This document shows, one piece after another, positions 45,140-53,443 of a stretch of 64,000 nucleotides of DNA. Positions within the stretch are counted from its first letter, which is position 1. Every line of letters starts with the position of its first letter. The stretch spans positions 55,503 to 119,502 of the forward strand of contig NZ_JQDZ01000085.1 in NCBI RefSeq assembly GCF_000764205.1, given 5' to 3'. Below the pieces are notes generated by a model, which did no database searches, was not told where the DNA came from, and was given only the letters and a program-made list of their open reading frames with translations. Made by a program: the position numbers and the translations under genes. This stretch comes from Thalassotalea sp. ND16A (GTDB lineage Bacteria > Pseudomonadota > Gammaproteobacteria > Enterobacterales > Alteromonadaceae).

Positions 45140-45170
45140 TTGCCTTGTAAATATGACACTTTTATGAAAA
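45137..45170 (-). promoter_or_regulatory. Pho box and -10 of phoB
   Basis: Minus strand: TTTTCAT-AAAA-GTGTCAT (45170-45153), then 10 bp, then CAAAAT (45142-45137). Spacing is identical to that of the porin, pstS-like and lipoprotein promoters. The first half-site is weaker than the others. Confidence 0.75.
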
Positions 45171-45196
45171 ATATCATAATTTTTTCAATTAATGCA

Positions 45197-45310
45197 CAAA
45201 ATATTAATCGCTTCTGGCTACTGGCTACTGGCAGTAGTTGATTTTGTTACACGATAGGTGAATTCATCAAATGCACAGCCCGTCGCCAGTAGCTCGTTGC
45301 TCGCAGCTTA
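45197..45310. repeat. R1 repeat, third copy
   Basis: Starts ACAAAATATTAATCGCTTC, contains TTACACGATAGGTGAATTC and ends GCCAGTAGCTCGTTGCTCG. It matches the second copy at 3860-3977 over its whole length with scattered differences. The gap between the phoB promoter and the porin terminator holds nothing else. Confidence 0.75.
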
Positions 45311-45338
45311 GAACAAAAAAGCCGCATATAGCGGCTTT
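45311..45338 (-). terminator. Terminator of the porin gene
   Basis: Stem AAAGCCGC (45318-45325), loop ATATA, GCGGCTTT (45331-45338), followed on the minus strand by TTTTTT. It lies 20 bp after the porin stop. Confidence 0.88.
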
Positions 45339-45357
45339 CACGAAGACAACAAATTGT

Positions 45358-46317
45358 TTAGAATTTGTATTCAAAACCTGTTGCTAGATAACTCGCATCT
45401 TCATCACCGCTGACATCTTCATCTAAATCAAATGCCGTGTAGAAGGCGAAGATTTTAGCATTTTTCGCTAATGCGTAATCTACACCAGCAGTAAATGCAG
45501 ATTTCTCAGCTTTATCGCCGTAATCTTCTTCTGAGGTTTGCAGCTGACCTTTTAAAGTAAAATCGTTCACTTTATATGCGGCAGAAAATAGAAAGCCGGT
45601 GGTTTCTTCACCTGATGCTACAACTTCTTGTGAATGTACAATTGCACCTAGTTTGAATCCGCCTAACTTAGTCGCTACATTAAAACGCATGGCATCAATA
45701 CCTTCTACTTCGCTATCCATCGCTACAGAAGCATACCATTGAGATTTTTTAAGTTTTTTGTCGCCGTAAAATACCGCGGCAGAAACCCCGGCATCGCCAT
45801 CGTTTTTAGCGTTTTGATCCTTATCACCTTCAGCAACATAGGTTAAGCCTGCAGAGAAGTTAGCAAACTTAGGTGATACGTATGTTACCGCTTCGCCCAT
45901 ACGGTTTTCACCTTTCCAAAGGTTTTTAATATCCGCTTCGTAATCGCTGAATAAATCAATTTTACCTTGTGACTGCTTAAGCATAGTATCGTTGCGACCC
46001 ACTAGAACAGTACCAAAGTTACCTTTTAAGCCAATGTATTGGTTACGACCCTTAATGTTATCTTTATCATCATCAGTCATTTCAACTTGAACTTCAGCCT
46101 TATAAACAACAGATAAGCTATCACTTACCTTTAAATTTCCGGTTACACCAACACGTGAAGCATTTGATTTTACTTCGGTTTCTGATTCACCACCTTCATC
46201 AGATACTTGCAAACCAAGGTTCGCTTTTCCGTAAAAGTTAATTTCGTCTGCGGCCATTGCTGGTGCTGCTAATGCTGCGACTAGTGCCAATGCCGTTGAA
46301 GTTTTTACTAAGTTCAT
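45358..46317 (-). CDS. Outer membrane porin, probable Pho-regulon member
   Basis: 319 residues. Signal peptide MNLVKTSTALALVAALAAPAMA, then a general gram-negative porin (INFYGKANLGLQVSDEGG, SRVGVTGNLKV, RNQYIGLKGNFGTVLVGRNDTMLK, acidic loop 3-like segment) ending in the BamA signal LATGFEYKF. It would let small ions, including phosphate, cross the outer membrane. A Pho box lies 74-94 bp upstream and it is divergent from the pstS-like gene, so a PhoE-like role under phosphate starvation is likely. Loops are acidic rather than rich in Lys, so anion selectivity is unproven. Confidence 0.88.
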   Translation of the reverse strand: MNLVKTSTALALVAALAAPAMAADEINFYGKANLGLQVSDEGGESETEVKSNASRVGVTGNLKVSDSLSVVYKAEVQVEMTDDDKDNIKGRNQYIGLKGNFGTVLVGRNDTMLKQSQGKIDLFSDYEADIKNLWKGENRMGEAVTYVSPKFANFSAGLTYVAEGDKDQNAKNDGDAGVSAAVFYGDKKLKKSQWYASVAMDSEVEGIDAMRFNVATKLGGFKLGAIVHSQEVVASGEETTGFLFSAAYKVNDFTLKGQLQTSEEDYGDKAEKSAFTAGVDYALAKNAKIFAFYTAFDLDEDVSGDEDASYLATGFEYKF

Positions 46318-46374
46318 AAGGTTACCCTGTGAGTAATTTTAAATAAGTGGATATATTAAGTTTTTAAATTGACG

Positions 46375-46411
46375 CTAGTTTGCCATGCGTATATTACACT
46401 TTTGTGACAAT
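46375..46411 (-). promoter_or_regulatory. Pho box and -10 of the porin gene
   Basis: Minus strand: TTGTCAC-AAAA-GTGTAAT (46410-46393), then 10 bp, then CAAACT. Very like the pstS-side box on the opposite strand, so one divergent region serves both genes. Confidence 0.83.
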
Positions 46412-46438
46412 GTGTATTTTTTTTGACATTAAGATGAA

Positions 46439-46520
46439 ATGTTAATGAAATGTCAATGACAAGCTACATAAAAGATTTTTTTATCATTGTCATAAAACCG
46501 TAATATATTTTTTCTAAGAT
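46439..46520 (+). promoter_or_regulatory. Two Pho boxes and -10 of the pstS-like gene
   Basis: Distal box ATGTTAA-TGAA-ATGTCAA (46439-46456); proximal box TTGTCAT-AAAA-CCGTAAT (46487-46504). Exactly 10 bp after the proximal box is TAAGAT (46515-46520) as -10. Transcription should start about 55 bp before the ATG. Confidence 0.83.
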
Positions 46521-46581
46521 AGCATCATCAACTTTACAAACATTTATTTTTTAACATTAAATACACTCTTAGGAGAACACG

Positions 46582-47553
46582 ATGAAACTGAAAAGCCTAT
46601 TAACCGGGATTGGCCTAGCGGTTGTAACACTAACCAGCCAAAACGCCTTAGCAATCGATAGCAATTTACCGGCCTATACCAAAGCAAGTGGTATTTCTGG
46701 TAACTTATCTTCAGTTGGCTCCGATACACTAGCCAACATGATGACCTTTTGGGCAGAAGAATTTAAACGCACTTACCCAAGCGTAAACATTCAAATTCAA
46801 GCAGCTGGCTCTTCAACGGCTCCTCCGGCGTTAACCGAATCAACTTCAAACTTAGGGCCAATGAGCCGTAAAATGAAATCAAAAGAAATTCAGTCGTTTG
46901 AAAAAAAATTCGGTTACAAACCAACGGCGGTTCGTGTTGCCATTGATGCTTTAGCCGTATTTGTTCATAAAGATAACCCGATTAAAGGCATGAGCATTCA
47001 GCAAGTGGATGCGATTTTCTCTAGCAACCGCAAGTGTCGTGGCGAAGCCGATGTTGACCGTTGGGGTGCATTAGGCTTACAAGGCGATTGGACCGGTAAA
47101 GACATTCAACTTTACGGCCGAAACTCAGTATCAGGCACTTATGGTTACTTTAAAAAGAAAGCTCTTTGTAAAGGCGACTTTAAAAATACGGTAAATGAGC
47201 AACCAGGTTCTGCTTCTGTGGTCCAGTCAGTTTCAGCCTCATTAAACGGTATTGGCTACTCAGGTATTGGTTATAAAACCTCAGGTGTTCGCGCATTACC
47301 GTTGAGCAAAAAAGGTGAAAACTACGTAGAAGCCAATATGGACAACGCCATTTCGGGCACTTATCCATTATCTCGCTACTTATATGTGTATGTGAATAAG
47401 CACCCGAACAAGGCGCTTGCACCTAAAGAAGCTGAGTTCTTAAAAATGATACTTTCTAAGTCTGGCCAAAAGATTGTTGAAAAAGATGGTTACATTCCAC
47501 TGCCAGCAAAAGTTGTAATGAAAGAATTGAAAAAACTAGGCATTAATTTATAA
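46582..47553 (+). CDS. PstS-like phosphate-binding protein
   Basis: 323 residues. Signal peptide (about 1-24, ending NALA), then a type II periplasmic binding protein fold with phosphate-loop features ([71 protein letters not shown]). It binds phosphate in the periplasm for a Pst transporter, though no pstCAB genes follow here; the next element is a terminator. AGGAGA precedes the ATG. Pho boxes upstream support phosphate regulation. Confidence 0.92.
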   Translation: MKLKSLLTGIGLAVVTLTSQNALAIDSNLPAYTKASGISGNLSSVGSDTLANMMTFWAEEFKRTYPSVNIQIQAAGSSTAPPALTESTSNLGPMSRKMKSKEIQSFEKKFGYKPTAVRVAIDALAVFVHKDNPIKGMSIQQVDAIFSSNRKCRGEADVDRWGALGLQGDWTGKDIQLYGRNSVSGTYGYFKKKALCKGDFKNTVNEQPGSASVVQSVSASLNGIGYSGIGYKTSGVRALPLSKKGENYVEANMDNAISGTYPLSRYLYVYVNKHPNKALAPKEAEFLKMILSKSGQKIVEKDGYIPLPAKVVMKELKKLGINL

Positions 47554-47582
47554 ACAAATCGCCCAACGATTCATTTAACAAG

Positions 47583-47607
47583 CGGCCTTAATTGGCCGTT
47601 TTTTTTG
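47583..47607 (+). terminator. Terminator of the pstS-like gene
   Basis: CGGCC-TTAATT-GGCCG stem-loop followed by eight T, 30 bp after the stop codon. It shows that the pstS-like gene is monocistronic. Confidence 0.88.
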
Positions 47608-48086
47608 GTAGAGAAGGCTACGAGCGATTGGCTACGAGCTACGAGCAGCTTGGTTGGCGGGGTTTCAACCTCGCGTAATTGCCGCAGGCGCAGCAATGAG
47701 CTTCAATCAGATTGTGTTGATTTAAATATCCTATGAAACTAACACGATATGCCAATCGCTCGTAGCCGGCTGCCATGCTTTTAGCCACGAGCTTCAGGCA
47801 GATTGCATTCATTCCAATATCGCTCACAGCCAACACAATCTGCTTGTACCTTGTACCTTGTACCCTGTACCCTGTACCTTGTACCCTGTACCTTTTAACT
47901 CAAAGCCAACACTCTCTGCTCGTAGCCCCTAGCTTCTTTTTGCCCGTAGCTTTTCGCTTTTCGCCATAACCTTTCTTTATAGGCTGCAAAAACTTTATCA
48001 ATTTTCAATTGTTAAAAGTTCCTTTATTCTGAATGTGTAAGTTAAGTTAACCACTAGCTATGAATTTGTTCAATTAAGGTGATGTC
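47608..48086. repeat. Repeat-filled intergenic stretch (R1-, R3- and R2-type)
   Basis: No credible gene. It holds CTACGAGC-type R1-like sequence (47627-47650 and about 47755-47830), one R3 unit (GGTTGGCGGGGTTTCAACCT, 47651-47675) and a tandem array of 10-bp TTGTACCCTG-like units (47844-47893). The last 100 bp are AT-rich and may carry the promoter of the small ORF at 48087. Confidence 0.7.
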
Positions 48087-48263
48087 ATGAGTGAAGTTAA
48101 AAACGAAGAAAACTATTCAATTTTAGAGTTATTGAATAAATATTACTCCCCGAAAAAACACGGCGCCAATGATACCCTTAGAACTGAGCAGAACCGTACG
48201 ACATCTAAGCATTATGCGCTTTTAGATGATGTGACTGAAAATTATGTCCTTGGTTATAACTAA
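48087..48263 (+). CDS. Small hypothetical protein
   Basis: 58 residues from an ATG preceded by AAGGTG. It is polar and charged (MSEVKNEENYSILELLNKYY ... LLDDVTENYVLGYN) with one Lys/His-rich turn. No membrane segment, signal or cysteine. I do not recognise a family. The good ribosome site and intact frame between two noncoding stretches make it credible. Unknown function. Confidence 0.5.
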   Translation: MSEVKNEENYSILELLNKYYSPKKHGANDTLRTEQNRTTSKHYALLDDVTENYVLGYN

Positions 48264-48415
48264 TTCAGCCTTCCCTGAGTGGTCAGACGGATCTGACCGC
48301 AGTTTTATTTCCTGGTACAAACCTAATACCCCCCTGGTGGTTTGCATTCCCTCATCCATGAAGTAAACATTCCCTGTCCACCTGCTATGGCTCGGGATTA
48401 TAAGCATTCAGATAC

Positions 48416-48443
48416 AAAAAAGCCGACTTTCGTCGGCTTTTTT
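48416..48443. terminator. Bidirectional terminator between the small ORF and the KCGEGK gene
   Basis: AAAAAAGCCGAC (48416-48427), loop TTTC, exact complement 48432-48443. T-runs on both strands suit convergent genes. Confidence 0.93.
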
Positions 48444-48466
48444 GTTCAGGGTATAAAAGATATTAT

Positions 48467-48991
48467 CTATTTATTTTCGCCACACTTACTTTTTTTATCT
48501 TTTTTACCTTCGCCACATTTGCCTTCACCACATTTACCTTTAGCTTTAGCTTTGCCTTCGCCGCATTTGCCTTTCATCGCTTTTTTGCCTTCGCCGCATT
48601 TGCCTTCGCCGCATTTGCCTTCACCGCATTTGCCCTTCATCGCTTTTTTGCCTTCACCGCATTTACCTTCGCCACATTTGCCTTCACCACATTTACCTTT
48701 AGCTTTGCCTTCGCCGCACTTGCCTTTCATCGCTTTTTTGCCTTCGCCACATTTACCTTCGCCGCACTTGCCTTTCTTAGCTTTTTTTCCTTCGCCGCAT
48801 TTGCCTTCGCCACATTTTCCTTCGCCGCACTTGCCTTTTTCTTTGGCTTTTTCATCACCAAAATCGGCAGAGGAAACGACACTCTGTGCTTCAAAAGGGT
48901 TGGCTTCTGCTTTTGCCGGTAAGCTAGCAAATAACGTTAGCATCAGGGCACTTAAGGCTGCTGTTAATAAATAGTTCTTAAAGATTTTCAT
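48467..48991 (-). CDS. Secreted KCGEGK-repeat peptide, HvfA-like metallophore precursor (putative)
   Basis: 174 residues. Signal peptide (about 1-28, ending LPAKAEA), a short acidic linker (FEAQSVVSSADFGDEKAKEK), then about 120 residues made only of KCGEGK units separated by KKAMKG, KKAKKG or AKAKG. Sixteen cysteines, all in KCG, eight of them in EGKCG. EGKCG is the motif that MNIO (DUF692) enzymes convert to oxazolone/thioamide in HvfA-type RiPP copper-binding peptides. No DUF692 or DUF2063 gene occurs in this window, so the partner must be elsewhere or absent. Downstream is a terminator, so the gene is monocistronic. The DNA repeats make its length prone to change. Confidence 0.75.
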   Translation of the reverse strand: MKIFKNYLLTAALSALMLTLFASLPAKAEANPFEAQSVVSSADFGDEKAKEKGKCGEGKCGEGKCGEGKKAKKGKCGEGKCGEGKKAMKGKCGEGKAKGKCGEGKCGEGKCGEGKKAMKGKCGEGKCGEGKCGEGKKAMKGKCGEGKAKAKGKCGEGKCGEGKKDKKSKCGENK

Positions 48992-49362
48992 AATTTTCTT
49001 CCTACGTTTATGTCATAATTTTATTAGAGTTACCTAAAACACCCAAGTCTAAGGCTACAGATACAGACCAAGGGAGTATTTAAATAATTTCACTTGTTCT
49101 AAAATTTAGCAAGTTTTTATTAAAAAACAATAACTAATAATTTTTATTTGTGAAATTAATCAGTACACTTGTGTAAAATTCAATCAAATAATCCGGTGGC
49201 GGGCCTGACGGCTTATGTGCAGGAATTGAAATTACACTCGGCGTCCGCAGACTGTAATTTTTTTAGCAATAAAATCAACGCGTTTAATAACAGCCTGCGG
49301 AGCAAGTGGGCTGTTAATGGTATCGGTTAACGACCTATAGCCAGCCGCGGTTTTGTCTGCCG
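48992..49362. other. Intergenic stretch with an unassigned terminator-like hairpin
   Basis: AT-rich, with the promoter of the repeat-peptide gene expected near 49000-49120. At 49229-49264 AAATTACA and TGTAATTT enclose CGG/CCG and end in seven T on the + strand, yet no + strand gene precedes it. Confidence 0.6.
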
Positions 49363-51594
49363 TTAGCCAGTTGCTTGTTGCTGCTGTGCACGAATTTTTT
49401 CGGTGACTTCAATTAACTGGCCCTGTTGAAAGCTGTATATTTTGTCTGCCGATAAAATGGTATCAAGACGATGAGCGATAATGATACGAGTAATATTAAG
49501 CTGCTTTACCGCATGGTTTACCAGCGACTCTACCTCACTATCTAAATGCGAAGTCGCTTCATCCAAAAATAAAATTTTAGGCTGTTTATATAACGCCCGC
49601 GCCAGCAGCAAGCGTTGCTTTTGGCCACCCGACAAAGTATTTCCCATATCGCCTACCAGGCTGTTATAGCCCATCGGCATGGCAGCAATATCCTTATCTA
49701 TAGCAGCAAGTTGCGCCACAAAAGTCACTCTGGCAAAGTCGACCTGTTCGGCAAAAAAACAAATATTATCAACAATAGAGCCACTCAAAAGCTGATCGTC
49801 CTGCATTACCGCAGATATTTGACTGCGATAATGGCTTAAACCCAAATGTTTAATATCTACATCAGACACACACACTTTTCCATAACTTGGGGTGAATAAC
49901 CCCAGCATCAGTTTTAACAACGTAGTTTTGCCACAACCCGAAGGTCCAATAATGGCCACCGACTCACCTTGGGCAATGTTAAGGTTTATCTGTTGAAACA
50001 ATAACGGCTCATGCGCACAATACTGAAAACCGACATTAACGAGTGAAATTTCGCCGCTAAGCTGTGCATTGGCTGGCGCAGTAAAATGGCTGTTATTTAC
50101 CGTTACCGCAACGGCATCAGTATGGTTATCGCCGGTCTTTACCCCTGCCGTGGTACGCAAGTTTGCTTCTTGTTTACACTGAGCAATATCGGCAAGCCGG
50201 TTTAAATGCAGCGATAACATGTTAAATTCGATCAACTTTTCAATTAAATTGACCATCTTGGCAATAAACTGCCGTTTATAACTCATAAACGCAAACAGCA
50301 TGCCAACGGTTAACTCTCCTGAAATCACCAAAGTAGCAGCAAAATACACGACCAATACGTTTTCAACCACAAAGATGCCATCGTTAAGCCAGCCAAAGTG
50401 GATCTGAAATTTTCCCAGTTGAATGCTGCAATTTACCTGCTCGGCATAGGCGTTATGCCACAAGTTTTGTCGCTGAGATTCACCACCAAACAGTTTAATA
50501 CTTTGTATGCCGCGCACACTTTCCATAAAATTACTTTGCTCTTTGGCTCGCGCGACTATGGTTTCTTCACTTAACTGTTTAAGCGGTTTAAATAGCATGG
50601 CACGTACTATGGCGTAGCTGCCAATGGCAATACATACAATAGCCGCCAGCGTTGGACTATATAAAAAGATCATCACTAAGGTCGCTATGGCCATTAAGCC
50701 ATCCACTACGGCTTCAATAATGCCAGTGGTTAGCATATCTTTTACTTGTTGTAATGATGAAAACCGGGCCACCACATCGCCAATATGGCGTTTCTCAAAA
50801 AAACTTAAAGGCAAACGCAACAAATGCTGAAATAAATTCGCCGCCATTTGAATATTTAACACATTGGAAAAATGTAAAATGACAGTAGATCTCAATGCCT
50901 TAGTCGCAAGTTCAATGATGCCCAGCAGGGCAAAGCCCAGCGCCAGTACCAGCAACAAATTGCTGTCCTGACTCAGAATCACCTCGTCTACCACTAGCTG
51001 CATATAGTATGGACTCGTCAGGGCAAACATTTGCAGCAACACCGATAATAAAAACACTTTCAGTAAGGATGGAATTAAGCCGGTCATTTTTGAATAAAAA
51101 TCGCTTAATTTCATCCGCACCGTTTGCTTCGATTTTTTAAAATCTTTGTTCGGGCTCATTTCCAGTGCCACGCCAGTGAAATGTTTGCTCACTTGAGTTA
51201 ATTTCAGTTTTTTCTCACCAAAGGCAGGATCATGGATGACAATATAACTGCCAGTTACCTTTTTCAGTACGACAAAATGATTTAAATCCCAATGCAACAC
51301 GCAAGGAGTGGTTAATTTCTTTAAATCATTAAGTTCAAGCCGCAGTGCCCGTGATGAAAAGTTTAACGCGGCACAAATGTTCATCAACTGCTGTAAGCTT
51401 GCCCCTTTTAACGAAATTGAAAAATGTTGCCTAAGCCAGTTAAGATCGGTTTTTAACCCATAAAAATTAGCAACCATGGCAATCGCTGCCAAGCCACATT
51501 CTGCCGCTTCGGTTTGTAATATCAACGGCAAACGGCTGAATCCCTTAAAGCGTAATAAGGAAACCGGGTTAGATATCAGGGCTGAGCTATCCAT
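49363..51594 (-). CDS. Peptidase-containing ABC exporter (C39, bacteriocin/colicin V type)
   Basis: 743 residues. The N-terminal C39 cysteine peptidase (about 20-150) has the catalytic Cys in LQTEAAECGLAAIAMVANFYG, the His in HWDLNHFVVL and the Asp in IVIHDPAFG, so it looks active. Six-helix ABC membrane domain next, then the nucleotide domain with Walker A IIGPSGCGKTTLLKL, signature TLSGGQKQRLLLARAL and Walker B ILFLDEATSHLD. Such exporters cut a double-glycine leader and secrete the peptide with an HlyD partner, here directly upstream and overlapping. No gene with an obvious GG leader was found nearby. Confidence 0.93.
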   Translation of the reverse strand: MDSSALISNPVSLLRFKGFSRLPLILQTEAAECGLAAIAMVANFYGLKTDLNWLRQHFSISLKGASLQQLMNICAALNFSSRALRLELNDLKKLTTPCVLHWDLNHFVVLKKVTGSYIVIHDPAFGEKKLKLTQVSKHFTGVALEMSPNKDFKKSKQTVRMKLSDFYSKMTGLIPSLLKVFLLSVLLQMFALTSPYYMQLVVDEVILSQDSNLLLVLALGFALLGIIELATKALRSTVILHFSNVLNIQMAANLFQHLLRLPLSFFEKRHIGDVVARFSSLQQVKDMLTTGIIEAVVDGLMAIATLVMIFLYSPTLAAIVCIAIGSYAIVRAMLFKPLKQLSEETIVARAKEQSNFMESVRGIQSIKLFGGESQRQNLWHNAYAEQVNCSIQLGKFQIHFGWLNDGIFVVENVLVVYFAATLVISGELTVGMLFAFMSYKRQFIAKMVNLIEKLIEFNMLSLHLNRLADIAQCKQEANLRTTAGVKTGDNHTDAVAVTVNNSHFTAPANAQLSGEISLVNVGFQYCAHEPLLFQQINLNIAQGESVAIIGPSGCGKTTLLKLMLGLFTPSYGKVCVSDVDIKHLGLSHYRSQISAVMQDDQLLSGSIVDNICFFAEQVDFARVTFVAQLAAIDKDIAAMPMGYNSLVGDMGNTLSGGQKQRLLLARALYKQPKILFLDEATSHLDSEVESLVNHAVKQLNITRIIIAHRLDTILSADKIYSFQQGQLIEVTEKIRAQQQQATG

Positions 51595-52943
51595 TAAATT
51601 CTCCCCCGCAAGCTATATAAAGGCTCTAACAACCACTGCCATAAACTGCGTTTATCAATCACGATATCGGCTTCTAACAACATCCCCGGATGCAAGGCCA
51701 AATTATTACCATAAGCGAAAACATGCTGCTGTTCCAAATCTACGGTAACCTTATAAACCGGCTCGCTTACTCCTATCGGCAAAGATAAATCTTCCGGCAT
51801 TAACACCGCTTTCGATACCTGGCTAATTTTTCCGGCGAATAGCCCGAAACGTTGATAGGGAAATGCCTGATAACGCATTAACGCTTGCTGGCCTTCATTA
51901 ACAAAGCCAAAAGAATGGGTTGGCACTAATAAAATGGCCTGCAGCTTGGCTTGTCTGGGCAAGATGGTAAGCAAAGATTTATGGGCTTGCACCGTTTGCC
52001 CTATTTTTGCCAATACGTTGGTAACACGACCACTGCGTGACGCTTTTATTTGATAACTTTGCTTAAATTGCAGTTGATAAATGCGTTGTTTAACCGCCAC
52101 AATACGATCTTTCAGGCTGGCTTGTTTTTTCGCCAGCAATAGCGGCTTTTGCACAATTTCAAAACGCGTTTGTTTTAACTCAGAGTCAACACTAAGCAGG
52201 TTTTGGCTGAATTCATCATGTTGTTGGCTTAAGGTTAAATACTGCTCTTCTAGCTGGCTTACTTGTTGTTCAGATAAATGGCCATCAACATATAGTTTTT
52301 TGCCATTGCTTAGCTGTTTTTGGCTAAGGGTTAAATGTTTACTTAAGGTGCCCTGCTGATGCTGTTTCTGGTTGCGCATTGCCTTTAAATGCTCAAGCTT
52401 GGCATTCAGTTTATCGGTGCCTAACTCACTCAGTATTCGTTCATCGTTTATTTCTTCAGACAATCGATATTGTTGCAAACTGAGATCATTGAGCATTTGT
52501 TGATTAATATCTTCACCATTGACCAACTCGCTGGCAATTTCAATTTGCGCAATTACCTCGCCTTTAACTACCTCATCACCTTCTTGCACCAGCAAATTGG
52601 CCAGAACCCCAGGGCTTTGAATAACAGCTTTCACCAAACCTCTGGTCGGTTGCAAATAGCCTTTTACCGACTCTTTGCGAGTATAGTCATGATGAGTGAG
52701 ATAAAATATTGCAATGGCAACAATTAAAATAATGAAACTTATCAACAAACTAAAGGCAACAGGCTGGGCAAGAGTAACAACACCGGTGAGTTTATTCGAT
52801 TTGTGGACTAAGGCCTCTTGCCGAAATAAGCCAGCCCCATTGGGCCTGGATTGTTCGGCCGGTTGAGAGCTTGCCGTCGCTTTAGTACCACTAGGTTTAG
52901 ACGTTGCTGAAGAGGTCTCTCCAGATATAGTTAGTTTCGACAT
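51594..52943 (-). CDS. HlyD/CvaA family membrane fusion protein
   Basis: 449 residues. A polar Ser/Thr-rich cytoplasmic N-terminus of about 60 residues (SSATSKPSGTKATASSQPAE), one membrane helix (about 68-88), a lipoyl-like half (VKAVIQSPGVLANLLVQEGDEVVKGEVIAQI), a coiled-coil hairpin (about 150-280) and the second half of the lipoyl domain (IKASRSGRVTNVLAKIGQTV). Partner of the C39 exporter; it should link it to an outer membrane channel. Its stop overlaps the exporter start. No TolC gene is in the window. Confidence 0.92.
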   Translation of the reverse strand: MSKLTISGETSSATSKPSGTKATASSQPAEQSRPNGAGLFRQEALVHKSNKLTGVVTLAQPVAFSLLISFIILIVAIAIFYLTHHDYTRKESVKGYLQPTRGLVKAVIQSPGVLANLLVQEGDEVVKGEVIAQIEIASELVNGEDINQQMLNDLSLQQYRLSEEINDERILSELGTDKLNAKLEHLKAMRNQKQHQQGTLSKHLTLSQKQLSNGKKLYVDGHLSEQQVSQLEEQYLTLSQQHDEFSQNLLSVDSELKQTRFEIVQKPLLLAKKQASLKDRIVAVKQRIYQLQFKQSYQIKASRSGRVTNVLAKIGQTVQAHKSLLTILPRQAKLQAILLVPTHSFGFVNEGQQALMRYQAFPYQRFGLFAGKISQVSKAVLMPEDLSLPIGVSEPVYKVTVDLEQQHVFAYGNNLALHPGMLLEADIVIDKRSLWQWLLEPLYSLRGRI

Positions 52944-52973
52944 AAAGCACCTCCAATGTGCATTTCTCTTAGC

Positions 52974-53098
52974 AAGTTAATTAACTATCTGCTCTACTTT
53001 TTCACGAGGACAAATGGATAAATACAATGCATAAAATTTAGTAAGCAGTTATTCGTTTTAACCATTAAAAATGAGCAGATATTTAGTCAACCTGGTAT
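52974..53098. repeat. R4 repeat (copy B) upstream of the hlyD-like gene
   Basis: From AGTTAATTAACTATCTGCTC through GGATAAATACAATGCATAAA to ATTTAGTCAACCTGGTAT. It lacks about 40 bp of the middle compared with copies C and D. It occupies most of the gap before the 58-residue ORF at 53178. Confidence 0.75.
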
Positions 53099-53177
53099 GT
53101 CCGGTCAAACAAAGCCAATCCTTTAGCTTTAATCTTAATGGTGTCTTTATCTTGCAATAAAACATACTGTTGTGCTG

Positions 53178-53354
53178 CTAATCTCGATGAAACAAGACCG
53201 CAGTTAAAAACAGTACGGCGCTTAATGTCATCATTAACAGGTTAACCAAAGTGGTTTCATCAACCGATAAAAAAACACTTATCGCCAAAATAATTAAAAA
53301 GCCGATTGCCAAACTGTATTGCAGTTTTTTCTGAGCGAGTTTAGATATTTGCAT
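53178..53354 (-). CDS. Small two-helix membrane protein
   Basis: 58 residues, ATG at 53354 preceded by AGGAAG seven bases away. Basic N-terminus (MQISKLAQKKLQYS), then two hydrophobic helices (about 14-31 and 37-55) joined by SVDETTL, ending FHRD. No cysteine, no double-glycine leader. Same strand as and upstream of the hlyD-like gene, so it may be part of the exporter operon, as a helper or immunity-type membrane protein; this is inference from position. No family recognised. Confidence 0.6.
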   Translation of the reverse strand: MQISKLAQKKLQYSLAIGFLIILAISVFLSVDETTLVNLLMMTLSAVLFLTAVLFHRD

Positions 53355-53443
53355 AACATAATCTTCCTAAATAGGCTGCGCATGGCTAGTCCCGTTTATT
53401 GTTTCTAAATTTACCTGTTTATAGTTGAGCATTAAGGGTCATA

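Noticed and set aside
48467..48920. Short regular repeats that look like a CRISPR-type or satellite array
   Set aside because: They are codon repeats of the KCGEGK peptide on the minus strand, in frame, with no unique spacers and no cas genes.
48342..48974. Long + strand ORF rich in SPHLP repeats
   Set aside because: It is the antisense of the KCGEGK repeat gene and runs through the bidirectional terminator; no ribosome site or signal.
48467..51594. Idea that the C39 exporter secretes the KCGEGK peptide
   Set aside because: The peptide has a normal Sec-type signal peptide, not a GG leader, and is in a separate transcription unit with about 370 bp between them.
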